A stretch of 64,000 nucleotides of DNA from Berkiella sp964502705 (GCA_964502705.1 CAZCXZ010000001.1:1-64000); one strand, 5' to 3'; counted from the first letter of the stretch, positions 16,631-26,051 are shown. Notes: generated from the sequence alone by a model not told the origin. Numbers and translations are program-made.

Positions 16631-18448
16631 CTAATCACCACTTCTAGAATCACGTTTGCGTTCATGTTCTTTTAAGTACTTTTTACGGATACGAATGAAG
16701 TTAGGGGTCACTTCAACCAATTCATCATCTTCGATAAATTCTAATGATTGTTCCAACGACTGTTTAACGTGTGGCGTCAGAATAATATTTTCATCGGTAC
16801 CCGAAGCACGAATATTTGTTAGCTGCTTACCTTTTATCACGTTGACGACGAGATCGTTATCACGAGAGTGAATACCGATGATCATGCCTTCATACACTTC
16901 GGTTTGAGGACCAATCAGCATACGACCACGTGCTTGCAAGCCCCACAAAGAATAACCCGTTGCTTTGCCCGCGGCATTCGAGATCATCACACCTTGTAAA
17001 CGCGAACCCATGGTACCTGGCTTATATGGACCATAGTGATCAAACACATGGGTTGCAAGGCCTGTACCTGAGGTCAAGGTTAGAAACAGCGAGTGAAAGC
17101 CAATTAATCCTCGTGAAGGAATAATGTAATCGAGGCGTACACGGCCTTTACCATCCGGGATCATATCGACCAATTGGCCACGTCTTGTGCCCAACTGTTC
17201 CATGATGGTGCCTTGATCTTTTTCTTCTACGTCGATGGTTAAAGATTCATAAGGCTCTAAGGTTTCTTCACCTTCTTTATGTAAAATGACTTCAGGACGT
17301 GAAACCGCTAATTCATAGCCTTCACGACGCATGGTCTCAATCAAAATAGATAGATGGAGTTCGCCTCGACCTGAAACACGGAATTTATCGGGATCTTCTG
17401 TATCTTCAACGCGCAATGCTACGTTATGCAGACATTCTCTTGCTAAGCGTTCACGTATTTGACGGCTGGTAACAAATTTGCCATCTAACCCCGCAAATGG
17501 CGAAGTATTTACTTGGAAGGTCATGCTGATAGTCGGCTCATCAACCTTTAAAGCTGGCAATGCTTCAACAAGGTTTTTATCGCAAACAGTATCAGAAATA
17601 GCTAAGGGTTCAATGCCGGTGATGGCAACAATATCGCCTGCTTGAGCTTGTGGTTGTTCAACACGCTCCAGACCCATATAGCCCAAAATTTGTAACACTT
17701 TGCCCGGTCTAACTTTACCTTTGGCATCAATAATCGAAACGGGCGTATTGCTCTTAATGGTGCCGCGTTTTACCAAACCGATACCGATAGTTCCAACATA
17801 ACTGGAATAATCCAACGAGCTGATTTGCATTTGGAAGCCACCTTCGAGATCACATGCTGGTGGTGAAACCTGCTTCACAATTTCTTCAAACAGCGGAGTC
17901 ATGTCTTCGCTTGGCTTATTTAGATCCGTGGTTGCTGTACCTAATAATGCCGAAGCATAGACCACAGGAAAATCTAATTGCTCTTCAGTTGCGCCTAATT
18001 TATCGAACAAATCGAAAACGCGATCAATAACCCAAGAAGGGCGACTGCCTGGTCGGTCAATTTTGTTCACGACAACAATGGGGCGTAAGCCTTGGGCAAA
18101 GGCTTTTTGAGTAACAAAGCGGGTTTGTGGCATAGGACCATCGACCGCATCGACCAGCAATAACACGGCGTCGACCATAGACAGGATACGTTCTACTTCG
18201 CCACCGAAATCAGCATGGCCTGGGGTGTCAACGATATTGATTCGATAATCTTTCCATTTGATAGCGGTATTTTTGGCTAAAATGGTGATCCCACGTTCTT
18301 TTTCTAAGTCGTTGGAGTCCATAATACAGCTTACATTGCCGATTCTGGAATCTAAGGTACCAGATTGCTGTAATAAACGATCGACGAGAGTCGTCTTGCC
18401 ATGATCGACGTGGGCAATAATGGCGATATTTCTAAGCTGCTGCTGCAT
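16631..18448 (-). CDS. typA: Ribosome-associated GTPase TypA/BipA
   Basis: Translational GTPase of the EF-G family acting in ribosome assembly and stress adaptation. G motifs: AHVDHGKTTL (G1), the G2 region with RGITILAKN, DTPGHADFGGE (G3) and NKIDRPG (G4). EF-G-like domains II, III and V follow, then the BipA-specific C-terminal domain (YEGMIIGIHSRDNDLVVN). 605 residues from ATG 18448, matching the family's ~607. A longer in-frame reading to 18481 is not supported. Confidence 0.97.
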   Translation of the reverse strand: MQQQLRNIAIIAHVDHGKTTLVDRLLQQSGTLDSRIGNVSCIMDSNDLEKERGITILAKNTAIKWKDYRINIVDTPGHADFGGEVERILSMVDAVLLLVDAVDGPMPQTRFVTQKAFAQGLRPIVVVNKIDRPGSRPSWVIDRVFDLFDKLGATEEQLDFPVVYASALLGTATTDLNKPSEDMTPLFEEIVKQVSPPACDLEGGFQMQISSLDYSSYVGTIGIGLVKRGTIKSNTPVSIIDAKGKVRPGKVLQILGYMGLERVEQPQAQAGDIVAITGIEPLAISDTVCDKNLVEALPALKVDEPTISMTFQVNTSPFAGLDGKFVTSRQIRERLARECLHNVALRVEDTEDPDKFRVSGRGELHLSILIETMRREGYELAVSRPEVILHKEGEETLEPYESLTIDVEEKDQGTIMEQLGTRRGQLVDMIPDGKGRVRLDYIIPSRGLIGFHSLFLTLTSGTGLATHVFDHYGPYKPGTMGSRLQGVMISNAAGKATGYSLWGLQARGRMLIGPQTEVYEGMIIGIHSRDNDLVVNVIKGKQLTNIRASGTDENIILTPHVKQSLEQSLEFIEDDELVEVTPNFIRIRKKYLKEHERKRDSRSGD

Positions 18449-18508
18449 GGTCCACCCAAAAAAATAAAAGCATTCTAACATTGATTATGACTAATGAGCT
18501 AAGTTTCT

Positions 18509-18560
18509 CTTCTTTATCATGCGCATCTGCACGAATGTGACTATATCGATGATAAAGAAG
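18509..18560. repeat. Perfect 12-bp inverted repeat in divergent promoter region
   Basis: CTTCTTTATCAT (18509-18520) and ATGATAAAGAAG (18549-18560) are exact reverse complements separated by 28 bp. They lie in the 187-bp gap between typA (leftward) and the hypothetical gene at 18636 (rightward). This could be an operator read by a dimeric regulator, or a long RNA hairpin. Confidence 0.5.
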
Positions 18561-18635
18561 CCTCTTTCAAGTCCAGAAGGGCTTGTGTCGATATCTAGAC
18601 TGAGAGAGACTAAAAAATAGGGGGGTGCTTAGCCT

Positions 18636-19199
18636 ATGTCATCTCTGATATTACACCCAACGACGACCGCACAGTGGTACGCCATCGTCAATGAGGCACA
18701 AGCGTCTTGCGAAATCACGCTCCAAGCCGATCTTGAATCCTACCTCGTATTTCTACTACAACGTTTTACGGATAAACCCGATATTGCCGCTAGTGTGCTG
18801 GGCCTCGATTTCCTCAATAGCTACCAACAAGATGCCAATCATCATCAACAACTCAAAGATGTGGGAGACAAATGTCTGTTGGTCGCGGGCTTGTTTCCAG
18901 GTAGAGCCATTAAACGTCGCGTAAAGTTAAGCTACTTTGTTAAGTTGGGTCAAACAGCTTATTCAACTTTATCGAGTAATGTTGTTCATCAAGAAGAATT
19001 ATTTAACCAACTCTGCTACGAATTTCCCAAATTGTTGGACGTGTTGTTAGCAATGCGAGAATCTTCTTTAGCTTCAGTTGGTTTATTACAATCATTAGAA
19101 CTTTGGCATGATACCGGCAGCCAAATGGCTTGGAAGCGTTTACGCCAAGCAACGTTATCAATTCCCGTTACATCGTTGGATAAAAAGTTGATGAACTAA
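18636..19199 (+). CDS. Conserved-looking hypothetical protein upstream of glnA
   Basis: A 187-residue soluble, mostly helical protein with no signal peptide, membrane segment or motif I recognise. It is preceded by a G-rich ribosome site and followed by an 81-bp gap before glnA in the same direction. Length, codon use and position suggest a real gene; function unknown. Confidence 0.65.
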   Translation: MSSLILHPTTTAQWYAIVNEAQASCEITLQADLESYLVFLLQRFTDKPDIAASVLGLDFLNSYQQDANHHQQLKDVGDKCLLVAGLFPGRAIKRRVKLSYFVKLGQTAYSTLSSNVVHQEELFNQLCYEFPKLLDVLLAMRESSLASVGLLQSLELWHDTGSQMAWKRLRQATLSIPVTSLDKKLMN

Positions 19200-19280
19200 T
19201 TACTCATCCTTTGCTTGAAGCTACCCATTTAACAGTAGATTAGGGTAAAATATGCGCTTCATTGCAAAGGGGATTGCAGC

Positions 19281-20690
19281 ATGTCCATTCAAAAAGTCTT
19301 AGAACAAATCCAAGAAAATAAAGTTAAATTCGTTGATTTACGCTTCACTGATACACGTGGCAAAGAACAACATGTGTCTGTACCTGCTCATGTTGTAGAC
19401 GAAGAATTTTTAGCCGACGGAAAAATGTTTGATGGATCAAGCATTGCAGGCTGGAAGGGAATAAATGAATCCGACATGATCTTGTTACCCGATCCCGATA
19501 CTGCGGTTATGGATCCATTCCTTGAAGAAGCAACCTTATTACTCCGTTGCGATATTCACGACCCCACAACGATGCAAAGCTATATCCGTGACCCACGATC
19601 ACTGGGTAAAAGAGCGGAACAATACCTTAAGTCCACCGGTATCGCAGATACGGCATTTTTTGGCCCAGAACCTGAATTTTTTATTCTAGACGATGTGCGT
19701 TGGAATATCGGCATGAATACTGCCTCCTATACCATTGACTCTGACGAAGCCGCATGGAACTCCGCAAGAGACGTTATCGGCGGCAATATGGGTCACAGAC
19801 CACCTGTAAAAGGCGGTTACTTCCCTGTTCCACCCGTAGATTCGTCACAAGACTTGCGCTCTGCTATGTGCTTAACGCTTGAAAAAATGGGATTAGAAGT
19901 TGAAACACATCACCATGAAGTAGCAACCGCTAACCAAAATGAGATCGGCACAAAGTTTCGTACATTGGTACGTAAAGCAGATGAATTACAAATCTTAAAA
20001 TATGTGGTTCACAATGTATCACATGCTTATGGTAAAACAGCTACTTTTATGCCAAAGCCTATGGTTGGCGATAATGGCAGTGGCATGCATTGCCATATGT
20101 CCTTGTTTAAAGGTGGCGTGAATTTATTTAGTGGCGACGGCTATGCCGGTCTTTCTGATACGGCATTATATTACATGGGTGGCATTATTAAACACGCTAA
20201 AGCCTTAAACGCTTTCACCAATGCGACCACTAATAGCTATAAGCGCTTAGTACCCGGCTATGAAGCGCCTGTGTATCTTGCTTATTCTGCACATAATCGC
20301 TCAGCTTCGATTCGTATTCCTTATACGCCATCCCCTAAAGGACGCCGCATTGAAGTTCGCTTCCCTGATGCTGCAACCAACCCTTACCTCGCTTTTGCAG
20401 CGATGATGATGGCGGGTCTTGATGGTATTCGTAAACAAATCCACCCAGGCGATCCCATGGATAAAGATCTTTATGATCTTCCCCCTGAAGAAGCGGCTGA
20501 GTTGGATACCGTTTCTGAAACCTTAACGGAAGCACTTGAGGCACTCAAAAAAGATAATGCGTTCCTAAAAGAAGGCGGCGTATTCTCTGATGAGCTCATC
20601 CAAGGTTATATTGAACTCAAAGAAGCCGAAGTTAAGCGCGTTAACATGACAACGCATCCGCTTGAATTCGAACTTTATTACAGTTTATAG
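19281..20690 (+). CDS. glnA: Glutamine synthetase type I
   Basis: Makes glutamine from glutamate, ammonia and ATP. 469 residues, dodecameric GSI-beta type. Visible are the N-terminal DGSSIAGW latch, the NQNEIG and GSGMHCH active-site segments, NRSASIRIP and the adenylylation tyrosine (Tyr398 in DKDLYDLPPEE). The last implies control by GlnE-type adenylyltransferase. The C-terminus ends FELYYSL like E. coli. The DUF4124 gene begins 2 nt after the stop. Confidence 0.97.
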   Translation: MSIQKVLEQIQENKVKFVDLRFTDTRGKEQHVSVPAHVVDEEFLADGKMFDGSSIAGWKGINESDMILLPDPDTAVMDPFLEEATLLLRCDIHDPTTMQSYIRDPRSLGKRAEQYLKSTGIADTAFFGPEPEFFILDDVRWNIGMNTASYTIDSDEAAWNSARDVIGGNMGHRPPVKGGYFPVPPVDSSQDLRSAMCLTLEKMGLEVETHHHEVATANQNEIGTKFRTLVRKADELQILKYVVHNVSHAYGKTATFMPKPMVGDNGSGMHCHMSLFKGGVNLFSGDGYAGLSDTALYYMGGIIKHAKALNAFTNATTNSYKRLVPGYEAPVYLAYSAHNRSASIRIPYTPSPKGRRIEVRFPDAATNPYLAFAAMMMAGLDGIRKQIHPGDPMDKDLYDLPPEEAAELDTVSETLTEALEALKKDNAFLKEGGVFSDELIQGYIELKEAEVKRVNMTTHPLEFELYYSL

Positions 20691-20692
20691 CC

Positions 20693-21205
20693 ATGAAAGT
20701 AGTTTGCTTTACATTGATAGCGACGCTTGTGTGTTACACACAAGCGTCATTTGCGGACGTCTATAAAGGCCAAGACAAAAATGGTAATACGATTTATAGC
20801 GACAAGCCTTTTGAAAACAGCAATAAAATAGATGTTGAGCTTTCTCCCACTTACTCTGCGCCTCCTGTAACGACTAAGCTAGAAGCCACTAAAAAGGCGA
20901 ATCCTGTCTCTTATCAAGTGAGCATTGTGGCCCCAGCGCAAGATCAAACGTTTACCACAGAAATAACGACTATCGACGTTAAAGTGAGTGTCACGCCTAG
21001 TTTGCAAAAAGGCGATAAAATCCAACTCTTCTTGAATGGTCAGCCACACAGCGCACCATCGGAAAATACTACCTTCACATTACAATCATTATTTAGAGGC
21101 GCTTATACCCTTAAGGCGCAAGTGATTAATGAGGCAACACCCAACTCTCCATTAGCAACAAGTCCAGAAGTCACTTTTTATCAAAAGCGGGCTATGATCC
21201 ATTAG
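20693..21205 (+). CDS. DUF4124-type secreted protein
   Basis: A 170-residue protein with a signal peptide (cleavage near ASFA-DVYKG) and an N-terminal DUF4124 segment recognised by YKGQDKNGNTIYSDKPF. An all-beta, Ig-like remainder follows, with a FLNGQ and FRGAYTLKAQV pattern. It sits in tandem with glnA, a pairing I recall in other gammaproteobacteria. Periplasmic; function unknown. Confidence 0.8.
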   Translation: MKVVCFTLIATLVCYTQASFADVYKGQDKNGNTIYSDKPFENSNKIDVELSPTYSAPPVTTKLEATKKANPVSYQVSIVAPAQDQTFTTEITTIDVKVSVTPSLQKGDKIQLFLNGQPHSAPSENTTFTLQSLFRGAYTLKAQVINEATPNSPLATSPEVTFYQKRAMIH

Positions 21206-21213
21206 GATTTTTT

Positions 21214-22737
21214 TTATAGAATATTGCAAACCCCTGGTTTTTGCAGATTTAATGCCTCATGCAAAGTATCTTTTGGATTCTCTCCGATGGGAGCATCTTC
21301 ATCTGGATTTACTGAGCTTGCGGCTTTAGCCGGATAAACATCCTTCATTAATGTCAATCTAGCCTGCGACTGCTTACCAACAAGCACCCCTTGCAAACGA
21401 CGATATTGATGTGTCATGAATGTGCTACGCATACCTGTTGCTTGCATGATAACTAATGATGATAAGGGAGTCACCGCTAAGCCATTGAATGCATTTGTTA
21501 AGCTAAACAGTTCTTCATGTCTGGCTCGAGAATTAACTACTTGATTAACAATTTCTCTTAATAATTCACTTCTGGCATTTTTCGCTATGGCATAGAGTTC
21601 AAAAGGTAAAAACTTGGAGCTTTCTTCAGGCGCCAACAACTGCGCAATCAGCGCATCTTCTGCGGCAGCATTTTTACCTGCAAGGCGGTAGGCTGGTAGT
21701 GGGGCTATAACCTGCGGGGCATATAATACAATGCCGTTTCTAAACGCATATGTTACGATGGTATATACAATAACTTCTTTAACCAGTATATTTAATGCTC
21801 GAACATCACCACTGAGTTTGCTAAAGTCTCGCGACCTCACCAGAGGGTTCTCAGCATCATCAGATAACATCAATTGCTTTCGTAACTCAATTAATTGAAA
21901 TTCAAGTTCTTCATTTTGTGCTGTAGACTGTTTATTTTCGAGCAACTCCGTTAGACTTGCACCAGCCTCTTGGAATGACTCTATGTCCTCTAATTCAATA
22001 TTTGCCCAATCTCGAACATGAACAAACCACATTGATTTAAACGTATCATATTCTTGCTTGGTTCTTCGCGCAAACGCTTCCACTTCAGCTCGATGCGGGC
22101 CTGTTTCGTCTAACACCTTTTGAATTTTTGCAAGAAAGAATTCTGTTTTTAGAAACCGATTTTGACAAAGCCCTATACCGTGCAGCGATGAAAAAATAAG
22201 ATTAGTCCACTCCTTTAGCAGGGCTAGCTCATCTGCCCCACTTTTGATGAATGCACGAACACAACCGGTAAAATAATCGTGAACAAAAAGCTCAAATGCG
22301 CCTAACGGATAAAATTGACAACCCAGACTATCCGACTTCAGAAATTCACCCAGTTGAACGTATTTTGCCAATAAAGGATGCTTTGCGATGTATTGCCAAC
22401 TGGTCGATAATTCATGCAATAAAAGATCTGCATCTTCAGAATTAACTTCATCACTGATTTGAGAGCGACAAAAGGCAATCACTGCTTTATCACCATCAGC
22501 GAACAAACCGAGCTCCACGCTCACTTCTGCAGCCATTGCATAAAGAATACAAGCATTATTTAAATGTTCAATCTCGATATCTTTTTCAGTAGCAACGCCC
22601 ATGGCATCAAAGAGTGGTTTAAAATTATCAACCGAAGCTACTGTGATTTTTCTAAATCGATCCAGAATAAGAATTTTTTGTGAAGAAGCGGTAACTGCAT
22701 AACACCCTGCTTCGAACTTGGTTCGTACAGCAGTCAT
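21214..22737 (-). CDS. Unrecognised protein ending in a CaaX prenylation box
   Basis: A 507-residue soluble, mostly helical protein with no signal peptide or clear membrane segment and no family I recognise. The last four residues are Cys504-Asn-Ile-Leu. This fits C-a-a-X with Leu at X, the preference of eukaryotic geranylgeranyltransferase I. Just before it is an acidic stretch (NPDEDAPIGENPKD), similar to the E-block of many Dot/Icm-secreted effectors. It has an AAGGA ribosome site and a possible TTGATA/TATAAC promoter with a short 15-bp spacer. It lies 131 bp downstream of the pilus cluster on the same strand. Host-lipidated effector is an inference; the motif itself is plain. Confidence 0.75.
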   Translation of the reverse strand: MTAVRTKFEAGCYAVTASSQKILILDRFRKITVASVDNFKPLFDAMGVATEKDIEIEHLNNACILYAMAAEVSVELGLFADGDKAVIAFCRSQISDEVNSEDADLLLHELSTSWQYIAKHPLLAKYVQLGEFLKSDSLGCQFYPLGAFELFVHDYFTGCVRAFIKSGADELALLKEWTNLIFSSLHGIGLCQNRFLKTEFFLAKIQKVLDETGPHRAEVEAFARRTKQEYDTFKSMWFVHVRDWANIELEDIESFQEAGASLTELLENKQSTAQNEELEFQLIELRKQLMLSDDAENPLVRSRDFSKLSGDVRALNILVKEVIVYTIVTYAFRNGIVLYAPQVIAPLPAYRLAGKNAAAEDALIAQLLAPEESSKFLPFELYAIAKNARSELLREIVNQVVNSRARHEELFSLTNAFNGLAVTPLSSLVIMQATGMRSTFMTHQYRRLQGVLVGKQSQARLTLMKDVYPAKAASSVNPDEDAPIGENPKDTLHEALNLQKPGVCNIL

Positions 22738-22868
22738 GTGTATCGTCCTTTTTTATAATATTAATGCAGGTCAATCATTTTTTGTTATAGCTATATGATT
22801 GTTATATCAATCTGTTCAGCGCTTAGCAAGCATTCTTGACAAGAAATGTTAATTGGATTGCTAACAGC

Positions 22869-23285
22869 TTATTGCTCTATAAACAACAGACGATTCATGC
22901 TATGGGCCACGTAATCTCGATCGCCAAAATTGCCTTTACGGGCATTTGCTTCTAATTGCACCGCAAAATAGCGCGGCGCCTCAACAGGGTACTGCAGCAA
23001 CTGTGAGCAGGTAATATTCACGGTAAATCCTTTTAAGCCTACTGCGGATTCATTAAACTGCAATAGTTGCTTAGGACATTCCTTAGGATTTTGTTGATAT
23101 TTATAACTGGCAATTTCTAGTGCACTAAAGGAAGCAAGCTCTGCTCGTTTACTTAACAATTGGTAGTTTTGTCTTTGTAAATGCGCCGAGCCCATTTTTA
23201 ACATATAAACACCCACTAATGATAAAATGAGCAATATGAAAACAGTTCCTAATAATGTAAATCCTAACTGCTTGCCGTTTGTCAT
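22869..23285 (-). CDS. MshP-like minor pseudopilin/assembly protein
   Basis: A 138-residue protein with a short leader and a hydrophobic N-terminal helix (GFTLLGTVFILLILSLVGVYML) lacking the canonical Glu5, as in PilX/MshP-type proteins. It has two Cys in the globular part. Last gene of the MSHA-like cluster, overlapping mshO-like by 4 nt. No mshQ follows. Confidence 0.7.
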   Translation of the reverse strand: MTNGKQLGFTLLGTVFILLILSLVGVYMLKMGSAHLQRQNYQLLSKRAELASFSALEIASYKYQQNPKECPKQLLQFNESAVGLKGFTVNITCSQLLQYPVEAPRYFAVQLEANARKGNFGDRDYVAHSMNRLLFIEQ

Positions 23286-24010
23286 AATTGACTTCCTACC
23301 ACAATTGGCTGAGACAATGTAATTTGGGATTTCTTTTTACCAAAACTTAATGAAACCAACACTTTTTTAGGATTACCATCCAGTAATGTAAACTGACAGT
23401 CACTCAGTACATTTGATAGTAATGATTGTTGATTCTGGTCAGATCTAATTGCTATTTTACGCACTAATGTGTGAGCGTCTGGAGCACATTCGTAAGTTGC
23501 TAAACCACTAACAACATAAAAAGGCGTAGGATATTGAACAACCAAAGATTCTATTAAGCTAATTGCACTGCCATTTTCGCTGTTAGTAATCGCAAATGGA
23601 TAAAGTTTATCTTTCATACTATTTACAGCAGGAAAAACAATAAACAATTCCTGATCATTTTTAGCTAAAATCAAATTGTCAGGTAATTCACTATTAATCG
23701 ATAAATTACGAGAAGCTACTTTACCATTTGGCAATGCAATCCCTTTGTAAACGATGTTTCGAAAATTCAGCGAATGATCTTGAGTTTGGTTATTTAAACG
23801 GATTGAAGACGGTAGACTCGTTTGCAGATCTGACTGTATCGTTTCAAGACTCATTTGTGCCATATCAACATACTGGTTTCGCTGTGTGTACCAAAAGTAT
23901 GCACGAATAGGGCCCGCAATGATTTCAACCACAACACCAGCTAAAATCGCACTAAGGACCATACATAAAATAAGCTCAATAAACGTGAATCCGCCTTGCT
24001 TTTTTATCAT
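23282..24010 (-). CDS. MshO-like prepilin (PilW/GspJ type)
   Basis: A 242-residue type IV prepilin with leader MIKKQGG and cleavage before FTFIEL (Glu5 present). A long beta-rich C-terminal domain follows. Size and order (after MshD-like, before MshP-like) match MshO. It overlaps the upstream gene by 35 nt. Predicted minor pilin at the fibre tip. Confidence 0.75.
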   Translation of the reverse strand: MIKKQGGFTFIELILCMVLSAILAGVVVEIIAGPIRAYFWYTQRNQYVDMAQMSLETIQSDLQTSLPSSIRLNNQTQDHSLNFRNIVYKGIALPNGKVASRNLSINSELPDNLILAKNDQELFIVFPAVNSMKDKLYPFAITNSENGSAISLIESLVVQYPTPFYVVSGLATYECAPDAHTLVRKIAIRSDQNQQSLLSNVLSDCQFTLLDGNPKKVLVSLSFGKKKSQITLSQPIVVGSQL

Positions 24011-24479
24011 CCTGATTTCTCGCAGCTTTCAATGCAGATAACCGAATTTCGCCCAGCTGTGGATGGCTAACCGTTACGTTAATTGCCAACACATCCCGAG
24101 TCATTTTTTCCTCATAAAATGGCCGAAGATCAATGGAAACATCATACAACGCCACGCCCCCCATTTCCTTGGCGATTTCAGGAAAGAGGACAAAAAGCTT
24201 TTGCTTGTTTATCCCTTGATACTCACATAAAAACTTTTTTTCTGTTTCTTTCAAATCAACACAATCCATTGAAGTTTGATATTGTTTGGTTAGTAAGGAT
24301 TCAATAACCTCATTACCAATCTCTATCGCTTGCCACGAAAGCATGGGTTCATATTTACTATTGGTGACGGTCATGATCACCGTTAACACGCCCGTTAACC
24401 CAACAGCTAACACAACCATTAAAATGATCAGTTCGATTAACGTCATACCTTTTTCGGCATTCAGTTTAATGTGATTCAT
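23976..24479 (-). CDS. MshD-like prepilin (PilV/GspI type)
   Basis: A 167-residue prepilin with leader up to EKG and mature start MTLIEL, Glu5 present. ATG 24479 is chosen over an upstream TTG at 24503; it overlaps the MshC-like gene by 14 nt. Minor pseudopilin in the expected MshD position. Confidence 0.75.
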   Translation of the reverse strand: MNHIKLNAEKGMTLIELIILMVVLAVGLTGVLTVIMTVTNSKYEPMLSWQAIEIGNEVIESLLTKQYQTSMDCVDLKETEKKFLCEYQGINKQKLFVLFPEIAKEMGGVALYDVSIDLRPFYEEKMTRDVLAINVTVSHPQLGEIRLSALKAARNQDDKKARRIHVY

Positions 24480-24954
24480 AAATAAAGCCACTAAATGGGT
24501 CAATGTTTAACATTCGTTTATTTATTTTCCAAATAATTTTTTCAAGGTTCGGATTAGATTGATCAACTATCTTACCTGCACTATCAATATATAATGGTAA
24601 TTTCGCTGATAACTGTATTTCTTTAGGAACTACAATTTCAAATGGTTTATCACCTTCCAATAAGTTTGCTGCTGCTACATGTCGAGCAAAGTTACCGCTA
24701 TGACAATTCTCTCTTTGTAACAACATTAACACTGGCTGGCTGTATGCAACTTCAACTTCACATTCGGTTGCCATGGCAACTTTACGAGCATAATGTAGCA
24801 TCTGTGTTACGTCATCAGTAAAAAAGCGCTCAGTGAAAATTTTTTGCCCGCTAAGCATGGTGGTGGCAACTGCACTTAATATCGTAATCAAAAGTATAAC
24901 CATGATACCTTCGATCAATGTAAAACCTTGTTGTAATAATTTGGTTTTTTGCAT
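24466..24954 (-). CDS. MshC-like prepilin (FimT/GspH type)
   Basis: A 162-residue prepilin with leader MQKTKLLQQG and mature FTLIEG (Glu5 present), and the GspH-type pattern of a helix followed by a beta sandwich. It starts 2 nt after the MshA-like gene ends and occupies the MshC position in the cluster. Confidence 0.78.
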   Translation of the reverse strand: MQKTKLLQQGFTLIEGIMVILLITILSAVATTMLSGQKIFTERFFTDDVTQMLHYARKVAMATECEVEVAYSQPVLMLLQRENCHSGNFARHVAAANLLEGDKPFEIVVPKEIQLSAKLPLYIDSAGKIVDQSNPNLEKIIWKINKRMLNIDPFSGFIYESH

Positions 24955-24956
24955 GA

Positions 24957-25514
24957 CTAGTGACTTGGTATCTTTTTGCTAACCAATCCACTCGCTGTAG
25001 AATAGATAATGCTGCGTGCTGATTCTTTATTTTGTTGATAAGTATATATGCACTCAGGTGCTTTATAAACCGCACAATATTGCTCTTTACAATCGTCGCC
25101 ACTACCAAAACTGACACTTGATGAAGACAATAGATTTTTCATGATTAATGCGCAAATTGCGTTATCGTTGCCACCGTTACCTAAAACATTTTCAGCCGTT
25201 ATGTCTTCCTTGTCGCTAGCAGCGTCTGGCCAACCTTGTACATTAAATCCGACATCAGCATGACCACTGTTAGTAAAATCAATACCTGCAATCGGGGGCA
25301 CAGACACAGGTTGACCACTCGCTAGCCATTTAGCATGTGCAATATTCACTGCAGAAGCAATCGCTCCAGCTGTGCCACTGACACTGGCGTTGTGCGCATC
25401 ATTGGTAATATTTAGGAATCGTGGAAGTGCGACGGATGCTAAGATACCCAGCAATACAATTACAATGACCAATTCGATCAAGGTAAAACCCTTTTGATAT
25501 GTTACTGGTCTCAT
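24957..25514 (-). CDS. MshA-like major pilin
   Basis: A 185-residue prepilin: leader ending YQKG, mature FTLIELVIVIVLLGILASVALPRFLN, closely like MshA pilins in the helix and the following NDAHNASVSG segment. It has two Cys pairs near the C-terminus (DDCKEQYC and APECIY). ATG 25514 has AAGG at good spacing; the in-frame TTG at 25520 is less likely. As the nearer of two tandem pilins to MshC it most likely forms the shaft. Confidence 0.82.
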   Translation of the reverse strand: MRPVTYQKGFTLIELVIVIVLLGILASVALPRFLNITNDAHNASVSGTAGAIASAVNIAHAKWLASGQPVSVPPIAGIDFTNSGHADVGFNVQGWPDAASDKEDITAENVLGNGGNDNAICALIMKNLLSSSSVSFGSGDDCKEQYCAVYKAPECIYTYQQNKESARSIIYSTASGLVSKKIPSH

Positions 25515-25523
25515 ATTCAAACC

Positions 25524-26051
25524 TTATGGGTAGGTTACTTCACCTGTTTTTGCATCGTAGGTGATTTTTTCATTAGTACGGCGATAAGTGTAAACACAAC
25601 TATCTTCACTGTTTGCTTTTGCACAAAAATCACCACTGCTGCACTTACCTGACTCATCGGCTGGAATAATGCTGATGCCCGAGGTTTTAACAACTTTAAA
25701 TAGAATTTGGCTGCAAGTATCATTTCCAGATACACCGCCATCCTTTATTTCGGACAAACCATGTACGCCATCACCACTGATACCAACAGGATAGCCTGCC
25801 TTATTAAAACGTATACGAGCGACACCCGTACCATCAATGTCCACAAAACGATCTGTGCGATCGTTGAGTTCCCATTGAGCCTTAGCAACGTTTAGCCCGG
25901 AACTAAATGCACCACCAGTCGACGCAACAATTGCCGATCGCGCTTTATCGCTGACATTTAAATACCGTGGCAAAGCAACTGCTGCTAATAAACCTAGCAA
26001 TACAACCACAATCACCAATTCGATAAGGGTAAAGCCTTTTGTCTTTTGCAT
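25524..26051 (-). CDS. MshB-like pilin
   Basis: A 175-residue prepilin starting MQKTKG/FTLIEL with GGAAG-type ribosome site in front. Paralogue of the next pilin: same LPRYLNVSDKARSA region, same Cys pattern (DTCSQ, GKCSS, DFCAK, DSCVY). The two probably arose by duplication. It sits between the MshG-like platform gene and the MshA-like pilin, the MshB position. Confidence 0.8.
   Translation of the reverse strand: MQKTKGFTLIELVIVVVLLGLLAAVALPRYLNVSDKARSAIVASTGGAFSSGLNVAKAQWELNDRTDRFVDIDGTGVARIRFNKAGYPVGISGDGVHGLSEIKDGGVSGNDTCSQILFKVVKTSGISIIPADESGKCSSGDFCAKANSEDSCVYTYRRTNEKITYDAKTGEVTYP

Noticed and set aside
21190..21222. Intrinsic terminator between the DUF4124 and CaaX genes
   Set aside because: There is a T-run but no stem in front of it.
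21214..22737. The CaaX gene as a diverged mshQ
   Set aside because: No signal peptide, lectin-like or beta-rich pattern; the protein is soluble and helical.
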